From the NCBI GenBank assembly GCA_049724395.1, contig JAUGWO010000037.1, positions 1 through 64,000 of the forward strand: DNA of 64,000 bases, written 5' to 3'. Shown in pieces: positions 20,411 through 31,329 of this stretch (position 1 is its first letter; every line of letters starts with the position of its first letter). The notes under the pieces are model-generated. The model was not told where the DNA came from, did not search any database, and saw only the letters and a program-made list of their open reading frames with translations. This DNA is from Spongospora subterranea f. sp. subterranea (taxonomy: Eukaryota; Endomyxa: Phytomyxea; Phytomyxea; Plasmodiophorida). A program made the position numbers and the translations under genes.

Positions 20411-23400
20411 ATGAAGCCGATCCCTGAGCCAGATCAGAGCACTGTGGCCAAGTTGCGAACACTGCAGCAAAAGCTTCGTTCAGCGATGAGAATGGATAAT
20501 GTTCGATTCGGGACCCGATCCCACCCGAGGAGCGCGATTGGAGTGTTTTGACTGATATCACTAGGTCGACGAGGAGAAACTGGAGCGAATTCCGCCGATC
20601 GTGTCGCGCCCAATGCCAATCAAGGATGTGGATCCAATAGGACGGCGCCGTGTTCGAGCAAAGGGCACACCCAAGCTGGTGACGCTAACTTCGGGCTTGT
20701 TCGAGCGCCTTTTACTACTGAGGCGTTCGCCCTTCTTCCATGGTGTCTCAGATGGCGAACTACAAAGGTGAACTCGCTCTATTCTCGATAGCGATCTGGT
20801 TTCGTTCGATAACTTGCCACAAAAAACGCAGATTATCATCGTTCTTTAAGGACGCGATATTCCCATCGGCCGGAGCTGTAATTCTGAAAGAGGGCGATAG
20901 TGGTCCGTTGTTCTCATAATCGCCCATCTCTGATCCGTGTTGATCGCTCACGATCAGGTGGCCGATTTTATGTCATTCGTAACGGTGCCGTCTCCCTTGC
21001 CGCAAACGGAATCCATCTCGGGGTTCTGAAAACGCCCGCGTACTTTGGCGAGGTCAACGCCCAACACAAACTGGGTTGTTTCGCCCACTCACTTTCTGGC
21101 AATTCTGGTTCTAGGTCTCGTTGCTGACGTCCTGTAAACAATACGCGACGGTCACGACAATTCTCGACAACACCCAATGTCTCTCATTGGAAATCCCGGA
21201 TTTCAATCGTTAGCGTGGTCCGGTGTCAACACAGCTCTGCGACTGATCCAACCCCGTTCAGATTTCATCGAGAGCGGTGATACCGGTGTTCGAGAGCGGC
21301 TCAACCAGGCACTTCAGCAGCGAACGTCGCTGACGTTGAAGGCGATCCCGTTCTTCGCCCCATTACAAACCCGACAGAAACATGGCGGATTGGTGACCTC
21401 GTTTGACGAAGAGAAACTGTCAATGTTATCGCACCTGTTTCGCTATGTCGAAGTGGCCGAAGGCCAAGACGTCTTCCAGCAAGGACAGCGCGCCGACTCA
21501 TTCTACGTCATTCTTCAAGGTTCGTTCCTTAGCGCTTTCCGAAACCTTTGTGGTTTTGACCCGAACGATTTACTGATTTTGATCGGGACAGGTCAGGTGG
21601 CGGTGCTAAGTTCGCCATCGGTTGATGGAGGTGATGGTCAATTAGATCGACCCGATGTCGAAGTTGATGATTTGGGTTCAGGTCCGCCAATACAACTGAA
21701 CCTGCTCGGGAACGGGGACTGGTTCGGCGAGGACGCACTGATGAGCGACGATCGCCCGCTATACACGGTCGCCGTCACCAGCAGGGCACGAACCACTCTC
21801 CTTCGACTGGATCGCGAAGATTTCGCCAAGTTCTCCGAGGTATGTTTTGTCGCCATTCCATCACAACCATGGCGACACCAGGTTTCATCGCCATATCTGT
21901 AGTGCGCTCCCGAATTGCAGCACACGGTTCGGCAGAACCTCCACGTTCGAACGGCGGATTGCTTGATCAACATGCCGTTCTTCTCGAAGGTCAAGGAAAA
22001 CAAACCGGTTGGGCCGCGCATGCCGAACTCCCATCCCTCGATGAGATTCGCTGAACACGTCGTAGTGGTCGAAATTAGCATTATTGGGGAGCCTGTTCCG
22101 CTTTCAGCAATTCGCCGCCGACGACGTCGTCTGCCGCGAAGGGGAGTTCAGCACCGGATTCTACATCATCGCCAACGGTCTTTGCCGCGTCCACGTCTCG
22201 GATCCGCACAGCAATACCGAGATCACGATTGAGGAGTTGACCACAGGTTATTCGACGACCTCGATCTCTCTGTGGAACTGATTCGGTTCCCGGTTCAACA
22301 GGGCAATGGTTCGGGGAAATGTCGTTGTTGTTGGAGTCGCCCAGAACGGCAACGGTCACCTGTATTCAGGCCACATTGCTCTGCGTCCTGGACGAGAAGT
22401 CGTTCCGCGCGTTCAACGATATCGCACCCGAGCTGTCGGAAACCTTCAACAGTCTGATCCTGCTCCGAACCAGCACCGCCTTACAAAGGTTCGAGATCTT
22501 CCGACACATCAAGGAGAACAAACCTGTAAAGTCCCGCCAAATTCATGGGAGACAACAACGACCCCGTATTCTCACGATCGTTTCTGTCCTGATTTTGTAG
22601 TGGTCGAAACTGGAGCTGTTGGCGACGATGATGAAGTATTCGCCCGAGAAGAAAGACACAGTGATCATATCGGCCGGGACCGAGATCGAGAACCTATATC
22701 TAATTTCCAACGGGTCGGTCAACAAAATCGTGGGCGGCAATGTTGTCGAGACCATTCGCGCAGGTATCATTCAATGTTAAATGCGTTTCTGTAAAACTTG
22801 GAAACGTTTGGAAAAATCGTGTTTGTTGTTTGAAAAATCGTGGAACGGCGGAACGGGTGTTTCAGGAAACTGGGGCGGATTGTCTGATGATGATGATGAT
22901 ATGTTCAGGGGATTGTATTGGCGCCTCGGCCCTGATCAATAACGATCCAGCACCGGCCACGTTCGTCACCGCTTCCAATTGCCTGTTCCTGACTCTGCAC
23001 AAAAACCAGTTCGACAAGTTCACCAAGTATCCAATTCTTGTTCATCGTCGATTTTTGTTCCCTTCTTCCGCATTGAGTTCCCAAAATTCATTGCCAGAAT
23101 TATTCACTGGATGATCGATCTTGATGAATTGTTTGGCGATAGGATCGTTCCCGAATGTATCGACGTTCTAAACGAGACCCTTGATCCTGGCCCAGAGCCG
23201 TTAGTTCCCCCATCAACATGTTCGTTCTTTGGTCGCTGAAATAACAACCGACTTGGGTTACAGGATCTCGGCGACCGACAGCGCCTCCGACGACGACGAC
23301 AGCGCGCTGAAGAAGGTGGCGAAGAAGAGGAGCGCCGCCTGGGGTTCATCGTCGGTCAACTCGAAACTGACCATGTTGAAGGAGCTGAACATCTTCAAAG

Positions 23401-25920
23401 ATCTCCACGACTCCATACTCTGTTTCGTACGTCAACGAACAATTCCAATATCGCCATCGCCTGACGGGTCTGTGTCTAGGCGTCGGCTCTGATTCGCGTC
23501 GTGACCGTCTCTGAGCATTCTGTGTTGTTCACCCAGGTGAGCAATATGCGATCGTCGGCCAATGTGTGTGTGTGTTCTAGGGCTGACTATCGCGTTCCAG
23601 GGTGCTGCCGTCGATGGCGTTTACGCGATCATCGACGGAAGCGTTGCCCACACATACACAACGCCAGATGGGAAAGAGATCCCGTTGACGGTTGGCGGGA
23701 AGAACACCCTGATTGGTATTTGGGGGACGGTCCTCGTCAGATAATCCGAAACTGAACGAGAATGGGCGTGTTATTGTTAGGGTGTTATGGCGTCGTGAAT
23801 CAGTGCAATCGGCTGTTGAAGGCGACGACCTTAAGGGATACCGTCTTCGCCTTCATGCCCAAAGAGAGCTTCAACAAATTCCTGAGGATCGTTCCCTCGC
23901 TCAAAACCCATCCCGATTACATCGCGTCAAAGCTGACGACCGTCGCCGACGTCCTCAGGGCGTTGCCCTATTTCTCCAATCTCAAGGTCGACCTGGCAAT
24001 TCCCCCGAAACTAACATTGCTGATTTCCTGTCAGGTCAAGGAGATCGGCCCATTGGTTCAGTTCGATCACGATCGTTTATTCGCACTCGCATCGTTGTTC
24101 AACGTAATTACGCGGGCGATGTGTGCGTTAACGAAGGGATTTCTGAACCTTGTTTAGTTCATCGAACTACCGGCCAAGACGGTCGTCTGCAAACTCGGGA
24201 GCCCATCGGAGGCGATATATCACATTGTCAGAGGGAAGGCGATCACCATTCTCGGCGACCTGAAACCGGATTCCGATACCGAAACGGCGTTGAACGTGAA
24301 CGATTGGTTTGGCGATGTTGGGACGACGTGTTCGACAACGGTCGTCACCTCGCAGACAACCCTACTGATGACGTCAGCCACAACAACCTGCGACAATCAT
24401 CACAATTTCCCTCAATCGATATTGCTCAGGTTATCGTTGGCGAACTATCCCAAGTTCGCCAATATCGCTCCGGAATTTGCACGACGAGTGGACCAGACCG
24501 TCAACCTAAGGAACTCCACATGGCTTTCGCGATTGGCGTTTTTCTCGGGTCTGAAAGAGAACAAACCGGTGATGATTGTGTGTTGCAGTGATGGTTAGGT
24601 TGTCTGCTGACAATATGCCAAAGTGGTCTAAGATATCGCTATTGGGGTCGTTATTCCAGTTCCAAGAGCATATCCCAGGCGATGTGATCTGTAAAGAAGG
24701 CGATACCGACAGGATGTTCTACCTGATTATTGAAGGTCAGAACAGAACTGCCATCACGCGCTGACGAGGGGAACTGATACGGCCAGCAATGTCAGGAAGG
24801 TTAAAGGTGACGGTGGTCAACGAGGATCGCGTGATCGACCTGGGAATTTTGAAAGCCGACGACTGGTTCGGTGAGATATCATTGATTCTGGACACAAGTC
24901 GAACCGCAACCATCACGTGTAATGCGGTCGTATGTACCTTGACATCGCCGTTCAGCCGACCGTTGCCCGAATGTGTAGGTCTTGAACATTGCCTGCTTTG
25001 TACGCTGTCCTATGAATCGTTCGCGCGACTCAAGAATATCGCTCCTGAACTGACGGAGACCTTCACCTCCCTCATTCTCCGACGAACGGCTGGCACCTTG
25101 AAGAAGTTCAAGCTGTTCGATGCTGTTCGAGAGAATAAGCCGGTTGTGATCTACCATGATGGAATGCGATTGGGAAACTGAGTGGTTGATCTGATTATAG
25201 TGGTCAAAAAAGGAGCTACTAGGCATCGCTATTAACCTATAAATCTGTTAACAAGGATACGGAAGTGTTCCAAGAAGGCGACGATGGCGACTACCTGTAC
25301 CTAATTCTGAACGGAACAGTTCAGGTTAGCAGGTCCCCTTCATGGCCTATATCGATGCGACGATAATCCCGCTTGTTTTTGATCCCAGGTCACTCACAAA
25401 TGTACAGAGCTGGGAACACTTTCCGCCGGGGAGTACTTTGGCGAATCTGCTCTTCTAGAGCCGATCAAAGCCAGGTATGTTATTATCTAAGTGGTTCGTC
25501 GATTGGTATAAACATCATGATCAGAAATGCGACTGTGACCACATTGACTCCATGCTTATTCCTGATTATGTCTCACGAATGTTTTCAGAAATTTCTTTCG
25601 GTCGCTCCAGGTACTAAAATGATTTTTTCATTGTTTCATAACCAGCTGACATAGTCCATTGTAAGAAATACTCGCTCCGATACAAAAATTGGTACAGGAG
25701 AGGACTGTCAAACGACAATCAGTAGTTTCGATGAGAGATGAACTCGTTCGAAAGTCGACGACAGCAAGGCCCTCCATTATCAGCAATGTAAACTACACTC
25801 ATCAATTATTTCGATTTCATTTTGTTTACCAGTTAGCAGGAGAACGTCCACCTTGGAGTTGACGGTGAGCCAAAAAAAGGTACTTCGAATAACAAATATT
25901 TGTTGAATCAAACTAAATGA
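20411..25920 (+). CDS. Protein of about eight tandem cyclic-nucleotide-binding domains
   Basis: The first ATG in frame is 20411 (MKPIPEPDQS). More than a dozen short GT-AG introns give a continuous frame through repeated CNBD (cAMP/cGMP-binding) folds at about 20730-21225, 21340-21840, 22060-22480, 22600-23030, 23380-23910, 23960-24500, 24620-25070 and 25200-25640. Typical pieces are KEGDSGGRFYVI, QQGQRADSFYVI, REGEFSTGFYII and KEGDTDRMFYLIIEG. The phosphate-binding cassette is well kept in domain 3 (WFGEMSLLLESPRTATV), domain 7 (WFGEISLILDTSRTATI) and domain 8 (YFGESALL...RNATV), and degenerate in domains 4 and 6. Linkers share F-x6-ENKP, always followed by a phase-0 intron and then WSK. The last exons (VSMRDELVRK; stop at 25920) are basic. 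No kinase, channel or exchange-factor domain is seen, unlike PKG or PKA-R. Role: probably a cytosolic nucleotide sensor or scaffold (inference). Some exons around 23035-23270 remain unsettled. Confidence 0.85.
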
Positions 25921-26114
25921 GACACAACTACAGAGACCTCTATAGAAACAACTACGATCCCGGAGACCGATATCAAAGACAACGGAGCGATTATAGACCT
26001 AGGCGCACGAACCAAACCTTTGTGAACGACGGGTTTGAGGCCAAGATGAAGCTGACAGATTGTGACTCCATACACACGAAAAAGTATGAACCCTATAATA
26101 TACATTTGAGGTAG
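25917..26114 (+). CDS. Possible small Arg/Tyr-rich protein, 65 residues
   Basis: An open frame whose ATG overlaps the stop of the CNBD gene (ATGA). The N-terminal half is rich in Arg, Tyr, Asp and Asn (NYRDLYRNNYDPGD). It may be 3' UTR of the upstream gene. No family was recognised. Confidence 0.2.
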   Translation: MRHNYRDLYRNNYDPGDRYQRQRSDYRPRRTNQTFVNDGFEAKMKLTDCDSIHTKKYEPYNIHLR

Positions 26115-26160
26115 ATCCTTTGAAAGTGAGCTCATGTAAAATAATAAATCATGTGTATAT

Positions 26161-26963
26161 TTAGCAAGATAGGTAAAAACTTATATAACCAGTTTCTCGC
26201 ATTGATTGTAGTATCTGGCCTGAAATGAATCGATAAGAAATTGATATTGCATTACAAGAAGAAGTTACCGGAAGTGGTACAACATGTTGAGCGGCAACTC
26301 GTCGCTGATTGGATTCATCATCGGCGAATTGCAGAACATAATGCCCTTTGACCTACAAAAGAAGACAAATAAATCATTTGCTAGATTTGCAAAATCTGGA
26401 ATATTGTTGAGACCTTTCTAGGTCCTGATATTACAGTGGCGGGATAAAAAACGGTTGTCTGAGGAAATATTGCTAGGACGCACTCATCTTTTAAGAATTC
26501 GACGCGACGTTGCAAAGGAATTGCTTCCAGCGTGGGAAGAAGAAGCAATCTATCACATTCAATAATGTAATCCCTAACAGACATGTCAAACGGTAAACGA
26601 AAATATGCAATCACACTGACTTGATCAGATCAGGTCGGACGACATTATCTTCGGCTTCGTTGTCCATTACTGTATATCGGCAGCGTTTCCTGTCGAATGA
26701 AACGACAGATGCCAGGATCCACAGGTTGGGATCTGAATGCTCGTCAATCAAAGCAGCGACTTGAGACTGAGGTGGGAACGGCTGTGAATGTTTGTGAGCC
26801 CAAATATCACTAAAATACAAAATCAATCTATGGATCAGCAGCACAGCAATAATAAAAACATCACGGGAACTTTGATTCAAGATAACCACAACTTACTCCT
26901 CCGGATCCCGAATAACAGGGATCCCATATGGCCTCTTTGCTGGTATTTTCGTGATTAACCTTG
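26161..26963 (-). CDS. SGF29: SGF29-like SAGA subunit, tandem Tudor domain
   Basis: Exons joined by eye on the minus strand: an exon from about 26963 (RLITKIPAKRPYGIPVIRDPED), then DIWAHKHSQPF...VAALIDEH, WILASVVSF, YTVMDNEAEDN; a 47-nt intron; then DYIIECDRLLLLP, VEFLKDECVLAIFPQTTVFYPATVI; an intron; and last GHYVLQFADDESNQRRV with HVVPLP. This is the order of the SGF29 C-terminal domain: two Tudor folds, the VLA-x-[FY]P-x-TT-x-FY-x-A-x-V signature and the F-x-DD motif that in the human protein lines the H3K4me3 pocket. Known role of the family: methyl-H3K4 reader of SAGA/ATAC histone acetyltransferases in the nucleus. The coiled-coil N-terminal part is not located; the first exon shown starts at a splice acceptor, so the 5' end is incomplete. 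The stop is at 26161. The gene is tail-to-tail with the CNBD gene. Confidence 0.85.
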
Positions 26964-26972
26964 CTAAGAGAC

Positions 26973-27249
26973 ATGTCAAAATCGTTGAAGCAGAAAACAG
27001 CTAATCAAGAGGTGAATACGAGGTCTTGATGATGAGGCCTTGCTATTGATTAACGACAGAATCTTAGCGGCACAGGATGATGCAGCTCTGAACAAGAGTC
27101 AAAATGCAATTGCCTTATTTGCCGATATTAACCTGAATTCTTCCACAGATGCGCCGAATGCTGATAAGATTTGGGCCCTCATCGCAGGGGTTGCTTCAAT
27201 GGCCGGGATCGATAATGCATCTGTAGTCAATAATGTGATCAGCCATTGA
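26973..27249 (+). CDS. Hypothetical small protein
   Basis: A frame open to the stop at 27249 (AAQDDAALNKSQNAIALF, then KIWALIAGVASMAGI) can be joined to an upstream ATG at 26973 (MSKSLKQKTANQ) through a 37-nt GT-AG intron, giving about 80 residues. The composition looks protein-like, but no family is recognised and the position conflicts with the missing 5' exon of SGF29 on the other strand. It could be a chance frame. Confidence 0.25.
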
Positions 27250-27639
27250 ACGATACGTAAAAAAACGCACAGATATGTAATGCAAAGCTTGGCCGAATAG
27301 AAAGACATTTTCAATTTTGAAAGTAAGAGGCACATTAAACAGCTCGATGTGCACTAAGCTACAGAAATCGAAAAAAATTTCAAGACCTGTCAGGGCATTT
27401 TGTATAGTCTCTTCCGCGCTTGTAAATTCCGACTGCGACTGTTCTCTGATTACCTTCAGCAGATGTAGCTGCCTAGATACGGCAGCAATTCAGAGCCACT
27501 GGTGGATCCAGACACGGATAGCATTCATCCTCACTCGGCTATGTTCGCCGTCTCCTCCCCAATCTGTGTGGCTTGCGACATCCCCGACACCAAATTCACC
27601 TCCTTTAACAACACACACCAGATGGGAAATGACCTTTTT

Positions 27640-28110
27640 AGCTCTCACCGTCACTCAAATGAAACGATCAATTCGTTACTTTCCAGACCTGGTGGTGATC
27701 TCATAAAGCCACAAACACGGAAACGTAACAGGTGTTATGACTGGAAAAAGGCCGCAGTTATTCCCATGACCTTCATCATCTCTCACCGTCACTGCAACAA
27801 TAAATCTAACTCTCAAGACCTGTGATTTCCTACTGCCCAAACTCAGAAATGAAAATGTGCCTCGAAAAAGGGCTAAACAAAAGCGACCGCGGATACTCCT
27901 CAGATGAGAGGGGAGTCCATGTCTCATTGTCGGGAACTTTAAGTTTCTCACCGTCATTCCACACTGAAACGATAATTTTCAAACCTGTCATCTCTCATAG
28001 CACAAACGCGGAAATGACTCAGTGGCTATAGAAACAGCCGAAACATGGACGACCAGCTGTTAATAATTCTCAGATAAGAGGGAAATTGATATCCCATGTC
28101 AGAGACCGAT
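27640..28110. repeat. Degenerate ~150-bp direct repeat, three copies
   Basis: CTCTCACCGTCACT-like motifs recur near 27643, 27779 and 27944. Each is followed by AAACGATMAWT or similar, then an AGACCTG/AACCTGT block and a CACAAACRCGGAAA block. The last two parts also share TCAGATRAGAGGG. Copies are well diverged. No coding potential is apparent. Confidence 0.55.
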
Positions 28111-28157
28111 CAATACGAGATTATCTGTTATAACTACGTCATAAAGTTTATTGGATT

Positions 28158-28296
28158 GAACATGGTTCTGGTGTAAATTTACCTCTAAACCATGACAGTC
28201 GAACATGTGAATTTTGCTCTACACCATGACAGTCGAACATGATTCTCGTGTGAATTTTGCTCTACACCATGACAGTCGAACATGGCTCTGGTATTG
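28158..28296. repeat. Tandem repeat, units of 43/34/43 bp
   Basis: Three units begin GAACATG and end ACCATGACAGTC (28158-28200, 28201-28234, 28235-28277), with the start of a fourth to about 28296. The middle unit lacks nine bases. Non-coding. Confidence 0.85.
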
Positions 28297-29129
28297 TGAC
28301 CGTGAGTTTTTTTAGCGATCCGATCGCCATTCAATATTGTTCAAGCGGTCCCTGGGATAATTTTCACATACGCTGACGGTTTACATCGGTGGGTTTAACT
28401 GCTTTTGTACCAGGCCGGGATTGAAAAAAGTCGTTGAAGTAAAACTCTAATCTCAAATTTCGTATCAAATTTTGACGGCGTTTGCGTGTTGTCGAACGCA
28501 ATAGTATCACGAACAGTTGATGACGAAACGACAAACAGAGATGAGTTCTCGCGAATTCGAATGAACATTGAGCCGCGGTTCACCTACCAACCCGATTGTC
28601 AAACAGCTATATAATGAACTCCACCGCGCAACAGAGAGCAGTTTATTATATGGTTTATTAATAACTGGGGTGGAGATGGTGAACGGTGGTTCAGTATTAA
28701 AACTGATTATGTAGTGGGGTTGACCAGGACCATCACTATCTTATCTCGCAGCCGTTTCGTCATCAGCCATGGCCACAGCGAAACGAACGGGGTTTGCCCG
28801 GTGGCCACACTGTTCCGCTCCTTTGCTAACCATTCCCTCAAATTGTTGGCAGCCGTTTACATGCCCACAGGAGTTGCTCGTGATTGAGCGGTGCCGTATC
28901 GCTGGTTTGAGCCCAAGGACACGGTCGCCAAACGACCTTTCGGGTTTAACATATCACCAATCGCCAGCACTTGATCCACGTAATTGGACGGTGCTCGATC
29001 CCTTGATGACATCGGCCAACAACATTGAATCAATCTGCCAACACTCTTTTGGCGCAGCCTTGGACAATGTAACGCGAACGGGTCCGTCACGGAGTCCGTG
29101 GAATCCCTGGGTCAGTCCGAAAAGGGAAA
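28297..29129. other. Upstream region of the PUM3-like gene
   Basis: No gene can be supported. A CTATATAATG motif at about 28608 and an ATG-started frame from 28769 (MATAKRTGF) are present, but that frame ends without a family match and is not needed for the PUM3 model. Part of it may be 5' UTR. Confidence 0.4.
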
Positions 29130-31257
29130 ATGCAGGCAATGGACGACCATGATGGCGAATCCTCGGTCGATCACGACGAGCAGGAATCCGGTAGCGAGCC
29201 TGAGGACCAGGAAATGGGCTCATCTGGTGAACAAGACGAGATTGAAGAATTAGGTGATTATTTCTGGATATCGTTCCTGGGGAATTTGATCTGATTTCAT
29301 CGATTTTTTCTGGTTTTAGAGCCTGATTCCGAGCCCAAAATGAAGAGCGGGGCTAAGCGCAATGCCGATCGTGATCAGCAGAAGAATCTGCTTCGCGAGC
29401 GTAAGGCTCGTCGCCTTCATGGTGATGTTGTGCAGGCGGCTCACACCGCCTGGGGATCGGAGTCGATCAAATCCGCCCCCGTTGAGGAGCGCGTCGGCCG
29501 TGTTGAAGCGGTGCTGGACCAGGTTCAGGCTCTGCTCAGCCAGATCTGTGTCAAACACGACATCAGCCGATTGATTCAATCCTGCGTCAAATACGGGAGC
29601 GATGAGCAACGATCGTTAATCACTCGCTGGTCATCTCAAAGGGTTTGTTCCTTTCTCTCCGACACCCCAAATTCGCGTCTCAATCTGGATGTATTGTTCA
29701 GACAAGTGACGACATTATCGATCAATCAGTATTCGTGTCATGTGATATTGAAACTGCTGCGCTACGGGTCGAAAACGGTCCAAGGCGTCATCGTGTCGGA
29801 GCTGACCGGGAACCTGGCGAAACTCGCGCTGCACCGCGTCGGGTTCCGTGTCGTTGATCTGGCGTGGAGGTCGTGCTGTAATACGCAACAGAAACAGGGA
29901 ATGATGTTCGAGTTCTACGGCAAGGAGCACAGGTTCAACTACCCTTCGACAGCGCGCGCCTTTTCGCCCAAATTTGATCGTCGTTTGTCGTAGTTTGTTT
30001 CGCGATAAATCAGCGGAAGCGCCGTCGATGGCCGATGTGTTCAAGTCGTTGGACGAGACGAAAGCAGCTGCGTTTTTGGGATCGGTGAGGATGTTCATCG
30101 ATAAATGCATCCTCAAGGGAACGTTACAGCAATCGTTGCTACATTCGGTCCTACGTCAGTACCTGGAGCTGGCTGACGACCGCGACGCCCTGATCGAGTC
30201 GCTGAAGGATCTGTCGCTGCAACTGTGTGCCACGTTGGACGGTGTGATCGCCACATGCATCATGCTGGATTACGCCTCGTCAAAACAGCGCAAATCGATC
30301 GTGAAGTCGTGGAAGGGTCAGATTGGCAATATGTGCAAGGACAGCGACGTAAGGAAAACCAACAAAACCCTGGACATCGTCGTCGTGATCGAACATGAAA
30401 TTTCAGGGGTTTTTAGCGATTGCAAAGTCGCTGTCAGTTCTGGATGATACGGTTCTGCTCGAGAAGAGCGTGATCAACGAGATCAACGCCGCTAACGATA
30501 TCATGCAGTGCGCTCCGGGATGCAAACTGCTCCTGCAGGTGCTGGCTCCGGGCGAACCCAGATATTTCACATCGTCCGAGCAGAAGATCCTTAAGACCGT
30601 CCCGGGCACCAGCAAGAAGAGCGACGACGCTCGCCGACAGGAGGTGCTGAAGATAATCCTGCCGTCGTTGATCGCCAATCTCAAGGGAAACTACATCATG
30701 TCCTGTGTAAGGAAACATTGTTCGAAGGACTTTTCGTCGGCACAATCTCGCTAACACCCTCTGCGCCTCTAGATGTTGTTGCGGGATCGAATCCTCGGGC
30801 CCGTGTTCCTGGAAACCGTGAAATGCGCCGAACAATTCCCCGGAACGATCGCCGATTCCTGCACGGAGTTCGTCAACGACCTGATCCAGCGATTCTCCGA
30901 CGACGATCTCGCAGGTGAGTTCTTTCTGCTGTTCCGTCGCGATCGTCTCACCTATTCTCACGGTCGTTGTTGTCGTCGCCAGATTTGGATAAAGGACACG
31001 TCATTGGCCATCCAGTCGGCCATCGTATATTCAAAACCCTGGCGATATCGTGCCCGATCACGGTCCGCCCCGCTCTGGTGAAATTCTGCCTCGCCAACAT
31101 CGACACCATCATGTCGTCGCGAGCGGTATGGATTCTCGTCGCCCTTGCGGAGGCCGACGAAACCTTCCGGAAAGCGGTCAAGCCACGTCAGCGTAAATTC
31201 AAAGGCGCTGCGACACCCGGCGTGACAAAACTGAAAGAAATCGTCTCTGCGAAATGA
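29130..31257 (+). CDS. PUM3: PUM3/Puf6-like Pumilio-repeat ribosome biogenesis protein
   Basis: ATG at 29130 opens an acidic lead (MQAMDDHDGESS...EEL), then a basic stretch (KNLLRERKARRLHG). Puf-like repeats follow: VKHDISRLIQSCVKYGS and INQYSCHVILKLLRYGSKTV, then LALHRVGFRVVDLAW and MMFEFYGKEH, which corresponds to the EELYG segment of PUM3. Introns at about 29254-29321, 29932-29991, 30350-30408, 30709-30772 and 30914-30981 are canonical and in frame. The C-terminal part (DKCILKGTLQQSLLHSVL, ATLDGVIATCIMLDYAS, AIAKSLSVLDDTVLL, ASGx-type end VWILVALAEADETF) is the CPL domain. Family role: nucleolar RNA- and DNA-binding protein needed for 60S assembly. Stop at 31257, about 70 bp from the convergent stop of the giant gene. 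Confidence 0.88.
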
Positions 31258-31329
31258 GGGGTGAAATACAACAACACTCTATTATTATCAACAGGAAAAC
31301 CGCCTTTATTGTGAGAATTCAGCAAATGG

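Noticed and set aside
23713-24591. A 292-residue plus-strand frame
   Set aside because: It is an off-frame reading across CNBD exons and introns; the CNBD frame explains the same bases with conserved motifs.
28769-29152. Frame starting MATAKRTGF before the PUM3-like gene
   Set aside because: No recognised motif. It runs into the PUM3 first exon in another frame and is not needed for that model.
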